Part shown: positions 54,301 to 63,745 of the stretch, in pieces
Position numbering within the stretch: position 1 is the stretch's first letter
Layout: each line of letters starts with the position of its first letter
Assembly (NCBI RefSeq): GCF_030063285.1
Contig: NZ_JASISU010000002.1
Span: 496,001 to 560,000 of the forward strand
Length of the DNA stretch: 64,000 nucleotides
Reading direction: 5' to 3'
From: Pseudarthrobacter sp. PS3-L1
GTDB taxonomy: Bacteria > Actinomycetota > Actinomycetes > Actinomycetales > Micrococcaceae
Position numbers and translations under genes: made by a program
The notes under the pieces: model-generated
Told to the model about the DNA's origin: nothing
Database searches by the model: none
What the model saw: the letters and a program-made list of their open reading frames with translations, nothing else

Positions 54301-55964
54301 AGCGAGGTGACCAGCTCTTCGCGGATGGCATCCAGGGGCGGGTTGGTCACCTGCGCGAAGGACTGGACAAAATAGTCAAAGAGCAGACGAGGCCGCTTTG
54401 ACAGCACGGCAACGGGAGTGTCCGAACCCATGGCACCCAGCGGCTCAGCCCCAGAGCGCGACATGGGCCCCAGGAGAATCTTGAGTTCCTCGGTGGTGTA
54501 GCCAAAAGTCCGCTGCCGGATGTTCACCGATGCGGCCGTGTGAACCACGTGTTCGCGTTCCGGAAGGTCCTTGAGGTCGATCAGGTTGTCCTTGACCCAC
54601 TCGGCCCACGGGTTGGCTGCTGCCACTTCTGCTTTGACCTCGGAGTCGTCGATGATCCGGCCAGCCTCCGTGTCCACCAGGAACATCTTGCCAGGCGACA
54701 CGCGTCCCTTCCGGACAACCTTTGCTGGCTCGACGTCGATAACGCCCACCTCGGAGGCGAAGATGATCAGTCCGTCTTCAGTGATCCAGTACCGTCCCGG
54801 CCGCAGGCCATTCCGGTCCAGGGTGGCACCCACCAGGGTGCCGTCGGTGAAGGACACCGCAGCGGGGCCGTCCCACGGCTCCATCAACAGCGAGTGGTAT
54901 TCGTAGAAGGCGCGCCGGGCTGGATCCATGGTGGCGTGGTTCTCCCAGGCCTCCGGGATCATCATCATGATGGAGTGCGTGATGGGGCGTCCGGAGAGCC
55001 AGAGCAGTTCCGCGACTTCATCGAACGACGCCGAATCAGAGGCGCCAGGGGTGCAGATGGGGTAGAGCTCCTCGGGAATGTCTCCCAAAAGGGAGCTCGC
55101 AAGCTGGGACTGCCGCGCACGCATCCAGTTCCGGTTGCCCTTGACGGTGTTGATCTCACCGTTGTGGGCGATTGTACGGAAGGGTTGGGCCAGGGGCCAT
55201 GACGGGAACGTATTGGTGGAAAACCTGGAGTGGACAATAGCCAATTTGGTCTTGAACCGCTTGTCCGAGAGATCGGGGTAGAACGGCTCCAGCTGGGCGG
55301 TGGTCAGCATTCCCTTGTACACAATGGTCCGTGAGGACAGGGACGGGAAGTACACCCCGAACTTGTTCTGGGCGCGCTTGCGGATCCGCCAGGCACGCGC
55401 ATCAAGTTCCGCGGGTTCCAGCAGCTCGCCTGACGCGGTGGCGAAAAATGGCTGTGAGAAATACGGCATGCAGGCCCGAGCCATGGCTCCCACAAGGTCG
55501 GCAACAATCGGGACCTCGCGCCAGCCCAGGACCGTGAGGCCTTCATCCTCTGCCAGACTCTCGATCCCCGCTTTCGCAGCATCAGCCTCACGCTGTTCTG
55601 CGGGCAGGAAGGCCGTACCGGCAGCAAACTGGCCGGGCGCCGGCAGCTCAAAATCAGTCACGGCGCGGAAGAACTCATCAGGGATCTGCATGAGCATGCC
55701 GGCACCATCGCCGGTTCCCTCATCAGCCCCGACGGCGCCGCGGTGTTCAAGGTTTCGAAGGGCCGTCAGCGCTGCGGCGACGATGTCGTAGCCGGGTTCA
55801 CCGCGCAGCGTCGCGATAATAGCGAGGCCGCAGGCGTCCTTCTCCTGCTCAGGGTTGTAGAGCCCTGAAGCTTCCGGAAGTGCAGCGAACCTGGTGAACG
55901 GAGAAACTACCTGTTCAGGCTGCTGCGATTCGGACCAGTTGGGAGTGTGAAGAGCTTTGGTCAT
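51348..55964 (-). CDS. gltB: Glutamate synthase large subunit
   Basis: A 1538-residue enzyme that makes two glutamates from glutamine and 2-oxoglutarate. The Ntn amidotransferase domain starts with Cys45 (EKDACGLAI) after a 44-residue propeptide that must be cleaved. The central and FMN/2-oxoglutarate domains follow ([31 protein letters not shown]), then the 3Fe-4S loop CHLDTCPVG and the C-terminal GXGXG beta-helix ([20 protein letters not shown]). ATG at 55964 has AGGAAGGA upstream, while a longer frame to 56018 has no support. It heads gltBD. Confidence 0.97.
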   Translation of the reverse strand: MTKALHTPNWSESQQPEQVVSPFTRFAALPEASGLYNPEQEKDACGLAIIATLRGEPGYDIVAAALTALRNLEHRGAVGADEGTGDGAGMLMQIPDEFFRAVTDFELPAPGQFAAGTAFLPAEQREADAAKAGIESLAEDEGLTVLGWREVPIVADLVGAMARACMPYFSQPFFATASGELLEPAELDARAWRIRKRAQNKFGVYFPSLSSRTIVYKGMLTTAQLEPFYPDLSDKRFKTKLAIVHSRFSTNTFPSWPLAQPFRTIAHNGEINTVKGNRNWMRARQSQLASSLLGDIPEELYPICTPGASDSASFDEVAELLWLSGRPITHSIMMMIPEAWENHATMDPARRAFYEYHSLLMEPWDGPAAVSFTDGTLVGATLDRNGLRPGRYWITEDGLIIFASEVGVIDVEPAKVVRKGRVSPGKMFLVDTEAGRIIDDSEVKAEVAAANPWAEWVKDNLIDLKDLPEREHVVHTAASVNIRQRTFGYTTEELKILLGPMSRSGAEPLGAMGSDTPVAVLSKRPRLLFDYFVQSFAQVTNPPLDAIREELVTSLTCAVGPNGNLLDTKQVRQPQIALPFPVITNDQLSKIANIENSDGDRVAMKVRGLYRPEGGDNALRARLTEICEQVSGAINRGVQYVVLSDRDSNAQWAPIPSLLLVSAVHHHLLRSANRTKTALVVEAGDVRETHHVAVLIGYGASAVNPYLAMESVEQLITAGDVLGVTPQEGVNNLIKGLGKGVLKIMSKMGISTVASYTGAQTFEALGLGQELVDEFFSGTHSQLGGVGLDVIAAEVLARHRMAYPEGGIEQPHRPLLGGGEYQWRRDGEPHLFNPETVFRLQHATRERRYDIFKSYTKGVDDQSENLMTLRGLLRFKTGHRTAVPLEEVEPVSSIVKRFSTGAMSYGSISQEAHETLAIAMNRLGGKSNTGEGGEDVDRLLDPERRSAVKQIASGRFGVTSLYLSNADDIQIKMAQGAKPGEGGQLMAQKVYPWVARTRHSTPGVGLISPPPHHDIYSIEDLAQLIYDAKRANPSARVHVKLVSEVGIGTVASGVTKAKADVVLVSGHDGGTGASPLNSLKHAGVPWELGLAETQQTLMLNGLRDRVVVQVDGQLKTGRDVVIAALLGGEEFGFATAPLVVEGCIMMRVCHLDTCPVGVATQNPELRSRFTGKPEFVINFFEFLAEEVREILAELGFRSLEEAIGHADSLDAKDAVNHWKAEGLDLDPILHGLEFDDDAPRRNMTSQNHELDKHFDQRLISMATEALTDRSPVKIAVDVINTDRSVGTMLGHVVTKTFSTDVLATDTIDITLSGTAGQSLGAFLPAGITLRLFGDSNDYVGKGLSGGRIIVRPDRGNVFKAEQNVIAGNVIGYGATSGEMFLRGQVGERFLVRNSGATAVVEGIGDHGCEYMTGGQTLIIGATGRNFGAGMSGGTAYVLDLHEAQVNKDALARGELQLHILDAEDRDIVRGLLVKHREETESLLAGRLLEDFEDTAARITKVLPRDYAAVLQTRLDAIEEGLDPDGEEVWSRIMEVTGG

Positions 55965-56405
55965 GGGAGACGTCCTTCCTCCTAATCGTGCGTATGGAAG
56001 GGACAACGTTGGCCCCACTCAGCGCGCCGGTGTGACGGGCACAACAAAGTGTTAGTTACTTGGAATTGTAGGCCAGCGGGACTCACGCAACGAACAGTTA
56101 CGCCGGCCCACCAACCGGTACACCCGACCAGCCGCAATATGCTGGACGAACTTTCCCGCTGCCACAACACTGTGGCGAGGACCCAGCCTGGATATCGGCA
56201 AGGGGCCCGTCCTGCCTCTGGGATGAAACAGGTAGTTGCTGCGGGTCAGGAAATAGCTGACAACTGGGGTTCAGTGTGGCAGTCACTTGGAGAGGTAGGT
56301 GTGCCCCCGCAACCATTGCTGCCCGGCCAATCGTGGCGGCTGAACAGTTTTTTGACTACGGGGACACTAGCACGGCATTCACTATCTGAGACATAAACGT
56401 CCACC
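55965..56405. other. 441-bp gap upstream of gltB
   Basis: This interval holds the gltB ribosome site (AGGAAGGA) and should hold its promoter. I found no open frame with coding character, no tRNA and no riboswitch core that I recognise. GTAAC motifs near 56060 on the minus strand hint at a nitrogen-regulator site, but a full GlnR or AmtR box is not evident. Confidence 0.5.
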
Positions 56406-57512
56406 CTACGGACGCTTAGGATCCTTCGTGTCCACCGTTCCAGGGTCGCGCAGCTGGCCGGTCTCCGAGGAATCGTCGCCGACGTTCTCCGGCGCGGACT
56501 CCGCCTGCCGGTGAATCGAGCGACTTTCCGGCGCAGCCTCAGCCGCAGCCGGCGCAGACCCAGCCGCCACGGGCACGGCGGCATCAGGTGCCGAAGCACT
56601 GGTTGCCGATGGTTCGGGCTCGCGTCCCGACAGGTAGACCGAGTCCGGGACAGGACGGCCACGAAGGCCTACCAGGATGAAGATCACCAGTGCTGCCAGG
56701 AAAACGGCAATGCTGGTCCAGACGTTGAGCCTGGTGGTGATCCCGAAAAGGCTGATCTGTTCGGCATCGTCAATCCGCATCGCCTCGATCCAAACCCGTC
56801 CCAGCGTGTAGTACATGGCGTAGAGCATAAAGAGACGGCCACGACGGAAGCTGAACTTCCTGTCCAGGGCCAAGAGGATCACGACCCCCACGACATTCCA
56901 CAGCGACTCGTACAGGAAGGTGGGGTGAAACAGTGTGTCAGCCGAGAAGCCAGCCGGAACATGGACCTCGTCAACCTGAAGGCCCCACGGGAGTGTGGTG
57001 GGCCCCCCAAAGAGTTCCTGGTTGAAGTAATTGCCCCACCGACCCAACGCCTGCGCCAACAGGAGGCCAGGTGCAGCGGCGTCGACAAAACTTGAAAGTT
57101 TAACACCGGCGCGGCGGCAACCGATCCAGGCTCCGAGGGCACCAAGGGCAACAGCGCCCCAAATCCCCAGGCCGCCCTCCCAAATCCTTGGAATGCGGGA
57201 AAGATCACCGGTTCCGTCGAACCCCGGCCCGAAGTACGCGTCAGGCGAGGAGACCACATGGTAGAGCCTGCCACCAATGATGCCGAGCGGGATGGCCCAG
57301 ATGACAATGTCCCACAGGCTACCCTCTGGCGCGCCACGCCTGGACCAGCGACGGGACGTCAGCCACAGGCCTGCAAATATTCCGACCAGGATGCACAGGG
57401 CGTAGGCGTGGATACGAAGGGATCCCCACGGTAGCGGAATATCGAATCCCGACCATTCGGGGCTGGGAAGCGCTGTTGGCACAACGGCAGCGACGGTGGT
57501 GAGGATGTGCAT
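56406..57512 (-). CDS. lgt: Prolipoprotein diacylglyceryl transferase
   Basis: A 368-residue membrane enzyme that transfers diacylglycerol from phosphatidylglycerol to the lipobox Cys of prolipoproteins. The core (1-265) has GIIGGRLYHVVSS, RIWEGGLGIWGAV and the Lgt signature RWGNYFNQELFGGPT. After it comes an Ala/Pro/Glu-rich tail of about 100 residues (SATSASAPDAAVPVAAG...) of the kind seen in actinobacterial Lgt. ATG at 57512 begins 1 bp after the trpA stop and is preferred over a TTG at 57524, so lgt is probably co-translated with trpA. Confidence 0.97.
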   Translation of the reverse strand: MHILTTVAAVVPTALPSPEWSGFDIPLPWGSLRIHAYALCILVGIFAGLWLTSRRWSRRGAPEGSLWDIVIWAIPLGIIGGRLYHVVSSPDAYFGPGFDGTGDLSRIPRIWEGGLGIWGAVALGALGAWIGCRRAGVKLSSFVDAAAPGLLLAQALGRWGNYFNQELFGGPTTLPWGLQVDEVHVPAGFSADTLFHPTFLYESLWNVVGVVILLALDRKFSFRRGRLFMLYAMYYTLGRVWIEAMRIDDAEQISLFGITTRLNVWTSIAVFLAALVIFILVGLRGRPVPDSVYLSGREPEPSATSASAPDAAVPVAAGSAPAAAEAAPESRSIHRQAESAPENVGDDSSETGQLRDPGTVDTKDPKRP

Positions 57513-57513
57513 G

Positions 57514-58320
57514 TCAGGCCTCAACCCGCTCGAGTCCAGTGCTGAGCTCCTGGGTGAGTGATGCCACGGCGTCTACGCCACCGTCGCGAATTGCAGCAAC
57601 GAGCGCAGTCCCTACAATCACTCCGTCGGCATAGGCGGCAATTTCACGGACGTGACCGGAATTCGAGACGCCCAATCCAACGCAGACGCGGTCGGCCCCG
57701 GCGGCGTGGGTGTCCGCAACGAGCTGTTGGGCACTGCTACTGACGTCCTGGCGGGCGCCGGTGACTCCCATGATGGAGACGGCGTAGACGAAACCACGGC
57801 TGGCGGCAACAGTCGAAGCCAATCGTTCAGGCGTTGAAGACGGAGCCACCAGGAAGACCCGGTCCAGTCCATAGTAATCAGATGCGGCAAACCACTCAGC
57901 TGCTTCGTCGGGGATGAGGTCCGGCGTGATGAGTCCCGCTCCCCCGGCTTCGGAAAGCCGCCTGGCGAATGTATCCACGCCCATCCGGACAACCGGGTTC
58001 CAGTACGTCATCACCAGGACTGCTGCGTCAGTTGCTTCGGTAATGCCCCGGACTACGTCGAACACTTTCTCGACCTTAAATCCGTTGGCAATTGCCTCAG
58101 TGGTGGCCGCCTGGATGACTGGACCATCCATGACGGGATCTGAATAGGGAATCCCTATTTCTATGAGGTCCGCGCCATTTCTGGCCATGGCAATGCCAGC
58201 GTCAATAGTTGCCTGTACATCGGGGTACCCAGCTGGAAGGTAGCAGATCAGGGCTGACCGGCCGGCGTCACGGGCCCTGTCAATGGCTGCTGCGGACTTA
58301 CTGGACGTGGTGGCACTCAT
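57514..58320 (-). CDS. trpA: Tryptophan synthase alpha chain
   Basis: A 268-residue TIM barrel that cleaves indole-3-glycerol phosphate to indole. Catalytic Glu in [17 protein letters not shown] and Asp in that same block are present, as are VLMTYWNPV and the phosphate-binding [10 protein letters not shown]. It overlaps trpB by 4 bp and is followed by lgt after 1 bp. Confidence 0.97.
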   Translation of the reverse strand: MSATTSSKSAAAIDRARDAGRSALICYLPAGYPDVQATIDAGIAMARNGADLIEIGIPYSDPVMDGPVIQAATTEAIANGFKVEKVFDVVRGITEATDAAVLVMTYWNPVVRMGVDTFARRLSEAGGAGLITPDLIPDEAAEWFAASDYYGLDRVFLVAPSSTPERLASTVAASRGFVYAVSIMGVTGARQDVSSSAQQLVADTHAAGADRVCVGLGVSNSGHVREIAAYADGVIVGTALVAAIRDGGVDAVASLTQELSTGLERVEA

Positions 58321-59681
58321 AACTGCATTTCCTCCTGCGCGGCGGCGCGTTCTGCGGGGCCCTTGGGCGCACGGGTGGACAGGTTGGTTCCCTTGACGCT
58401 GCCGTCCTCGTTCAGCAGGTCAAACCAGTCAGCGGCAGTTGCCACGTCCTTGTCTCCGCGCCCGGACAGGTTCACTATGATGACTGTGTCCTGGGGGTTT
58501 GCCTGCCCTTCGGTGAGCCGATGGCCAACCTTGATGGCCCCGGCAAGCGCATGGGCTGTCTCGATGGCAGGAATGATCCCCTCGCTCTGGCACAGGAGCT
58601 TGAAGGCATCCATCGCCTCTGTGTCCGTAATGGGCTCATAGCTCACACGGCCAATGTCGGAGAGGTAGGCATGCTCCGGACCAACACCGGGGTAGTCCAG
58701 TCCCGCGGAGATGGAGTGCGACTCGACTGTCTGGCCGTCGTCGTCCTGCATCAGGTAGGAACGGGCGCCATGCAGCACTCCAGGCTTTCCCAGGCTGATC
58801 GTGGCTGCATGCCGACCGGTCTCTACGCCGTCACCGCCAGCCTCAAAGCCGAAGATCTTCACGGATGGGTCGTCGAGGAAGCCGTGGAAGATCCCGATAG
58901 CGTTCGACCCTCCGCCCACGCAGGCACAGATGGCATCGGGAAGCTTGCCGACCTGCTCGAGGATCTGGCTGCGTGCTTCGTCTCCAATGACCTGGTGGAA
59001 GAACCTGACCATGGACGGGAAAGGATGGGCGCCGGCAGCAGTACCAAGGAGGTAGTGGGTGCTGTCCACGTTACTGACCCAGTCACGCAAGGCATCGTTG
59101 ATGGCGTCCTTGAGGGTCTGGGATCCGCTGGTGACGGGCACAACTGTCGCGCCGAGGAGTTGCATGCGGGCGACATTCAAGGCTTGGCGGCGGCAGTCCT
59201 CCGCACCCATATAGACAACACACTCAAGGCCCAGCAGCGCAGCCGCCGTGGCACTCGCAACACCGTGCTGGCCTGCGCCCGTCTCGGCAATCACGCGGGT
59301 CTTCCCCATGCGCTTTGCCAGCAGTGCCTGGCCCAGCACGTTGTTGATCTTGTGTGATCCTGTGTGGTTGAGGTCTTCGCGCTTGAGGAATACCCGTGCA
59401 CCGCCGGCGTACTCGGAAAACCGCTTCGCCTCTGTCAACAGCGAGGGACGGCCAGAGTAGTTCTTGTTCAGATCGGCAATCTGCGCGAGGAATTCCGGAT
59501 CAGCCTTGGCCTTGTTGAACGTATCTTCAAGTTCGTCCAGGGCAGCGATCAACGATTCAGGCATCCATCGCCCACCGTAGTTGCCGAAGTAGGGTCCCGG
59601 CGCGTTCTTCAGCGACGGTGCCCCCTGCAAAAAGGCATCTGCCGGGTTGTTGTCCGTGTTGGTTGAGGGTGCATCGACCAT
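58317..59681 (-). CDS. trpB: Tryptophan synthase beta chain
   Basis: A 454-residue PLP enzyme that joins indole and serine. PLP Lys111 is in [15 protein letters not shown], the catalytic Glu in AETGAGQHG, and the phosphate-binding loop is GGGSNA. The ATG at 59681 (MVDAPSTNT) has GGTGGG 4 nt upstream; the frame is open back to 59750, where several Met codons occur without better sites. The 105-bp gap to trpC contains a 15-bp direct repeat. Confidence 0.97.
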   Translation of the reverse strand: MVDAPSTNTDNNPADAFLQGAPSLKNAPGPYFGNYGGRWMPESLIAALDELEDTFNKAKADPEFLAQIADLNKNYSGRPSLLTEAKRFSEYAGGARVFLKREDLNHTGSHKINNVLGQALLAKRMGKTRVIAETGAGQHGVASATAAALLGLECVVYMGAEDCRRQALNVARMQLLGATVVPVTSGSQTLKDAINDALRDWVSNVDSTHYLLGTAAGAHPFPSMVRFFHQVIGDEARSQILEQVGKLPDAICACVGGGSNAIGIFHGFLDDPSVKIFGFEAGGDGVETGRHAATISLGKPGVLHGARSYLMQDDDGQTVESHSISAGLDYPGVGPEHAYLSDIGRVSYEPITDTEAMDAFKLLCQSEGIIPAIETAHALAGAIKVGHRLTEGQANPQDTVIIVNLSGRGDKDVATAADWFDLLNEDGSVKGTNLSTRAPKGPAERAAAQEEMQL

Positions 59682-59704
59682 CGGTCCCACCGTCCTGTTC
59701 ATCA

Positions 59705-59734
59705 TTGATCGAAATAAAGTTGATCGGAAGAAAT
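59705..59734. repeat. 15-bp direct repeat upstream of trpB
   Basis: TTGATCGAAATAAAG is followed by TTGATCGGAAGAAAT with no gap (period 15). It is unusually AT-rich for this genome and lies between trpC and trpB, where a regulator or an internal promoter could act. Confidence 0.5.
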
Positions 59735-59786
59735 TCGAGAATTGAAGCACTGCCGCCTGCCCTCAGGGCTCGGCGAAAAGCTGTCC

Positions 59787-60608
59787 TCAGCCGCGGGAAA
59801 CCCGCCCGCTCGCACCGGCGGCCATGAACTCCGCAATCCGTTCCTGCGGCGTTGCGTGGCTGACCAGTGCCTCACCCACCAGGACCGCATTGGCGCCATG
59901 CGCGGCGTAGTGTTCAACGTCGGCTGCGTCACGGACGCCAGACTCGGCGATGATCAGCGCCTCTGCCGGGATGAGGCCTGAGAGTGTGGCGAACACGGAA
60001 CGGTCGACGTCGAGCGTCTTCAGGTTCCGGACATTAACACCGATGATGCGGGCTCTGGCAGCAACAGCCCGTTCGATTTCCTCGGGCGTATGGGTTTCGA
60101 CGAGGACGTTCATTCCCAGCGAGTGGCTGATCTCGGTATATTCGTTCAGCTGGGAATCCGAGAGCGAAGCGACGATCAGCAAGACCAGGTCCGCCCCATG
60201 TGCCCGCGCTTCAAACAGTTGGTACTCATCAACGGTGAAGTCCTTGCGGAGCAGGGGCACATCCACTCTCGCCCGGACGGCGTCGAGGTCGGCCAGTGCG
60301 CCGCCGAAGCGGCGCTGCTCAGTCAGTACGCTGATGACCGCTGCACCGCCGTCGGCATACTGCACAGCCAGGGATGCCGGATCGGCGATGCTGGCCAGAT
60401 CGCCTTTTGAAGGACTACGGCGTTTGATCTCAGCAATCACGGCGAGGTTGTCACGGACGGCGTCCGGTCCGCCAAGCGCGGCCCACGCATCACGTGCGGG
60501 AGCAGCCTGGGCCGCCCGCTCGGTGATCTCAGCAAGGGAGACAAGGCGCCGCCGGCTGGCCAGGTCCTCCCGGACACCGGCATTGATGTCATCGAGAACT
60601 GTGGACAT
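59787..60608 (-). CDS. trpC: Indole-3-glycerol phosphate synthase
   Basis: A 273-residue TIM-barrel enzyme closing the indole ring in Trp synthesis. The family blocks are VIAEIKRRSPSKGDLA (catalytic Glu/Lys), VPLLRKDFTVDEYQL (Lys), IIGVNVRNLKTLDVD and IAESGV. Start ATG 60608 shares one base with the stop of the upstream HGxxPAAW gene (TGATG), so translation is coupled. Confidence 0.97.
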   Translation of the reverse strand: MSTVLDDINAGVREDLASRRRLVSLAEITERAAQAAPARDAWAALGGPDAVRDNLAVIAEIKRRSPSKGDLASIADPASLAVQYADGGAAVISVLTEQRRFGGALADLDAVRARVDVPLLRKDFTVDEYQLFEARAHGADLVLLIVASLSDSQLNEYTEISHSLGMNVLVETHTPEEIERAVAARARIIGVNVRNLKTLDVDRSVFATLSGLIPAEALIIAESGVRDAADVEHYAAHGANAVLVGEALVSHATPQERIAEFMAAGASGRVSRG

Positions 60609-60895
60609 CAGTGGCCGGTGTTTTTCAGCTTGTGGCCCTCAACGCCGTAGCCGGCCTTACGCATGACAAAACCAAGGATGAGGCCGATCACCATGACCAC
60701 AGCGCCACCGATAAAAATGGGGGTGTTGGCAATGACGAATGCGATAGAACAGATGAGTGCGCCCACCAGCATGACAATGACGCACGTCCACGCGGCCGGG
60801 CTGTTACCGTGGCCGAGTTCCTGGCTGTGGTCAACGCCATGGAATTCCTTTGCGGCACCTTTGGACGTGGATGCGGAAACAGGGGCTTTGCTCAT
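60608..60895 (-). CDS. HGxxPAAW-family small membrane protein
   Basis: A 95-residue protein with the name-giving motif HGNSPAAW at 29-36, directly before two transmembrane helices (about 37-56 and 59-80) and a basic tail. The family is restricted to actinobacteria and commonly sits next to trp genes, as here between trpC and the Trp-associated membrane protein; no function is known. It touches trpC by 1 bp. Confidence 0.9.
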   Translation of the reverse strand: MSKAPVSASTSKGAAKEFHGVDHSQELGHGNSPAAWTCVIVMLVGALICSIAFVIANTPIFIGGAVVMVIGLILGFVMRKAGYGVEGHKLKNTGH

Positions 60896-60976
60896 TGTGA
60901 ATCTCCTCAGGACGAATACTGCTTATATTCTGCCATTTTTCGTGGCCGGACCGGGCACCGCCGCTCCCGCTTGGAC

Positions 60977-61597
60977 TCAGGTGGGGTCATCTCCGCGTGA
61001 CAGCCTGTCCCAGCTGTCTATCTCATCCACTGGTCCGGCGTCGGCACTGACTCGCGTGGCTGCGGCGTCGTAGCGGGTGCGTGTTTTCCAATAGCGTGCC
61101 GCCGGGATGACAAGCACACCTGACCCCACCAGGAGTGCACCGGCCACAACGGCCAGGACAGGGAACACCGTAACGCTGACGTCTGCGGTTCCACCGGAGA
61201 CGCCTGTGGCCGCTGCAATGGATCCCTGGGCTGCAGCGAGGGGGTCAGCCAACACTGTTGCAGCGGCACCGATGATCCCGGCTGCTGCCGCGACAATGAT
61301 GGCCGAGACAATCCAGCGCGCTATCTTTCCTGCGATCGACACGGCAATCCCACCAGCAAGTGCAGCCAGTGCAAGTGCAGTGACAGCTGTCGCGGCCTTG
61401 CTGCCCTGGACTGTCAGCGCATTCTGGGTACTCAGGTTCTGCCCCAACTCGCTGGCGTCCAGCTGCACCGTCAACCAGGTCTGCGTGGTGGTGAAGAAGA
61501 CAGCCAACGACAGCACAATCATTACCAGAACCACTGTGGACTTTCGTGCCCAAACCGGTGTCGCAGTGCGCGGTGCGCTAGCGCCGGTCGTGCTCAT
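60977..61597 (-). CDS. Trp biosynthesis-associated membrane protein (TIGR02234 type)
   Basis: A 206-residue protein with four transmembrane segments (about 21-42, 70-90, 94-115 and 147-168), with TQTWLTV after the first one, and a basic cytoplasmic tail. It matches the actinobacterial membrane protein encoded in trp operons; transport of Trp or a precursor has been supposed, without proof known to me. Its ATG overlaps trpE by 4 bp. Confidence 0.88.
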   Translation of the reverse strand: MSTTGASAPRTATPVWARKSTVVLVMIVLSLAVFFTTTQTWLTVQLDASELGQNLSTQNALTVQGSKAATAVTALALAALAGGIAVSIAGKIARWIVSAIIVAAAAGIIGAAATVLADPLAAAQGSIAAATGVSGGTADVSVTVFPVLAVVAGALLVGSGVLVIPAARYWKTRTRYDAAATRVSADAGPVDEIDSWDRLSRGDDPT

Positions 61598-63150
61598 CGA
61601 ATCTCCTCCACGGCTCGCAGCGAAACAGTCCGCAGCGAACTGGCTTCGTGGACGGCCCTAAGGGGAGCCGCGGCCTTGTTGACGGTTTCCAGCGCTTCGG
61701 CTGGATTGCTTGAATCTGCAACAATGCCGCCGCCGGCCTGCACGTAGGCTCGTCCATCTTTGAGGAGGGCCGTGCGGATTGCGATGGCCATGTCCATGTC
61801 TCCGGCAAAGTCCAGGTACCCGATCACGCCGCCGTAAACGCCGCGGCGGTGCGGTTCGAGTTCATCCAGCAGCCTGAGTGCACGCGGTTTAGGGGCGCCT
61901 GAGAGGGTTCCAGCAGGAAATGTTGCCCGGAGCACGTCGTAGGCAGTGGCGTGAGGCGCCAACTGTCCCACCACCGTGGAGACCATGTGCATGATGTGAC
62001 TGAAGCGCTCTACTTCCATGAATTGCGTGACATCAACCGTTCCGGGGACGCAGACCTTGGAGAGGTCATTGCGGGAAAGATCAACCAGCATCAGGTGTTC
62101 TGAGCGCTCCTTCTCATCTGCAAGGAGTTCTTCGGCCAGGGCTTTGTCAGTCTCGACCGTTTTACCCCGGGGACGCGATCCAGCAATGGGATGGGTAATG
62201 ACGTCCTCGCCCGTTACCGTCACCAGCGCTTCTGGAGACGACCCAACAATGGAGAACTCCCGGCCCTGTGCGTCCTCGAAGCTGAAAAGGTACATGTAGG
62301 GGCTGGGGTTGGTGGTGCGCAGAATCCGGTAGACATCCAGTGCCGAGGCACCGCAGTCCATTTCGAAACGCCGCGAAATGACGACCTGGAAGACCTCGCC
62401 GTCAACGATTGCCTCCTTGCCGCGGTCCAGCGCAGCAAGGTACTCCTTTTCGTCCCAGCGTTCCCGTACGCTGGCTGCAAAATCGACTGTGGCCGCGTCG
62501 ATGACGGAGACCGGATGCCGCAGGGGTTCCACAACTTTCGCCAGGAGTGCCCGAACCCTCGCGACGGCTTCAGCCCATGCCTCGTCCACGCCGTGGGTGC
62601 CGCCGTCGAAATTGATCGCATTGGCAATCAACAGCACGGTGCCGTCCATGTTGTCGTGGACAGCCATGTCAGAGACCAGGTTCAGCGCCATTTCGGGTAG
62701 CTGCAGGTCGTCTTCAGGCGGACTGAGCAGCTTTTCCCAGTGCCGGACGGCCTCCCAGCCCAAAAATCCCACCAGTCCGGAGGTGAAGGGCGGAAGTCCC
62801 TCAAACCGTTCCGTCCGCAGCGCCTCGATCGTGTCGCGCACCGCGTCTACCGGATTGCCCGACGTCGGAACGCCCGCAGGCGGTTCGCCGAGCCAGTGGG
62901 CCGAACCCTGCTCCGTGGTCAGGGTAGCCCGGGATGAAGCGCCGATGAAGGAGTACCTGGACCAGGAGCCGCCAACAGCGGCAGATTCCATCATGAAGGT
63001 ACCGGGCTGTCCGTTGGCAAGCTTGCGGTACAGGCCGATGGGAGTCTCGGTGTCCGCGAGTACTTTCAGTCGGACAGGGATGACCCGTCGGGTGGCGGCA
63101 AGTTCACGGAACTCTTCCAGGCTGGGGCTGATGGTTCCAAGGTCCTGCAT
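61594..63150 (-). CDS. trpE: Anthranilate synthase component I
   Basis: A 518-residue chorismate-using enzyme, first of the Trp pathway. Characteristic are the Trp feedback region FMMESAAVGGSWSRYSFIG, IAGSRPRGKTVETD, LVDLSRNDL, FPAGTLSGAPKPRAL and AYVQAGGGIVADSSN. Its glutamine amidotransferase partner trpG is not next to it. The ATG at 63150 matches the family N-terminus (LGTISPSLEEFRELA) and has GGAG at about 10 nt; the frame stays open upstream across the hisI end, which I treat as meaningless. Confidence 0.96.
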   Translation of the reverse strand: MQDLGTISPSLEEFRELAATRRVIPVRLKVLADTETPIGLYRKLANGQPGTFMMESAAVGGSWSRYSFIGASSRATLTTEQGSAHWLGEPPAGVPTSGNPVDAVRDTIEALRTERFEGLPPFTSGLVGFLGWEAVRHWEKLLSPPEDDLQLPEMALNLVSDMAVHDNMDGTVLLIANAINFDGGTHGVDEAWAEAVARVRALLAKVVEPLRHPVSVIDAATVDFAASVRERWDEKEYLAALDRGKEAIVDGEVFQVVISRRFEMDCGASALDVYRILRTTNPSPYMYLFSFEDAQGREFSIVGSSPEALVTVTGEDVITHPIAGSRPRGKTVETDKALAEELLADEKERSEHLMLVDLSRNDLSKVCVPGTVDVTQFMEVERFSHIMHMVSTVVGQLAPHATAYDVLRATFPAGTLSGAPKPRALRLLDELEPHRRGVYGGVIGYLDFAGDMDMAIAIRTALLKDGRAYVQAGGGIVADSSNPAEALETVNKAAAPLRAVHEASSLRTVSLRAVEEIR

Positions 63151-63247
63151 GGCTGTGGTTCTCCGCCTGTTCTTGTCTTGGGGTGTCTTTGTCTGCTGTC
63201 CGTGGGACTGAGCCAGAGGCGCGGCAGTAGCCGCTGTCGTGTGAAAG

Positions 63248-63634
63248 CTAGGAGGCCCGGTGTCCGGTGACAGCATCCAGTGCGCGGCCGTCAAAACACG
63301 TATGCGTCCCGGTGTGGCAGGCGGCCCCCACCTGATCCACCTGAACCAGGAGCGCGTCACCGTCACAATCGAGGGCAACGGATTTTACCCACTGCGCGTG
63401 GCCGGACGTATCGCCTTTGCGCCAGTACTCCTGGCGGGAACGTGAGTAGAACGTCACGCGGCCTGACGTAAGGGTTCGCCGCAGGGCTTCATCATCCATC
63501 CAGCCGAGCATGAGCACCTCGTGGGTATCAAACTGCTGGATGACGGCGGCGACCAGGCCGGCGGCGTCACGCTTGAGTGCCGACACAATCGCGTCGGGGA
63601 GCGGGATGGGGGCGGGAGCGGGCTGATCTGACAT
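63248..63634 (-). CDS. hisI: Phosphoribosyl-AMP cyclohydrolase
   Basis: A 128-residue enzyme opening the purine ring in step 3 of histidine synthesis. Family motifs are [39 protein letters not shown] with the metal-binding aspartates, and the Zn cysteines in [11 protein letters not shown] start at ATG 63634 because TAGACT stands 7 nt before it (leaderless). It is monofunctional, without the HisE domain. It lies 97 bp upstream of trpE and its promoter may serve the whole trp cluster. Confidence 0.95.
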   Translation of the reverse strand: MSDQPAPAPIPLPDAIVSALKRDAAGLVAAVIQQFDTHEVLMLGWMDDEALRRTLTSGRVTFYSRSRQEYWRKGDTSGHAQWVKSVALDCDGDALLVQVDQVGAACHTGTHTCFDGRALDAVTGHRAS

Positions 63635-63641
63635 CACATCA

Positions 63642-63647
63642 AGTCTA
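63642..63647 (-). promoter_or_regulatory. hisI leaderless -10 box TAGACT
   Basis: TAGACT on the minus strand ends 7 nt before the hisI ATG. It is the only clear promoter element found upstream of the trp genes. Confidence 0.55.
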
Positions 63648-63745
63648 GTGCCTGCATGCACAACACCCCTCTCGGTCTCCCACACGCCGAATCACCCGGC
63701 GATTCACTGCGCATCGGGTGCCGTCTCGTGCTAATTTCTCAAGTA

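Noticed and set aside
52851..54401. A 516-codon open frame on the plus strand opposite gltB
   Set aside because: It is antisense to highly conserved gltB sequence, has no domain I recognise and reflects codon bias in high-GC DNA.
55965..56405. Possible cobalamin or amino-acid riboswitch before gltB (GCCAC-like strings)
   Set aside because: The core helices and the B12 box are missing; only isolated short matches occur.
63200..63378. A Trp-rich frame (SWFRWIRWG) upstream of trpE, tempting as a trp leader peptide
   Set aside because: It lies entirely inside hisI in another frame and arises from the GGTGGATCAGGTGG-type sequence encoding the hisI VQVDQVG segment. No attenuator hairpin pair follows.
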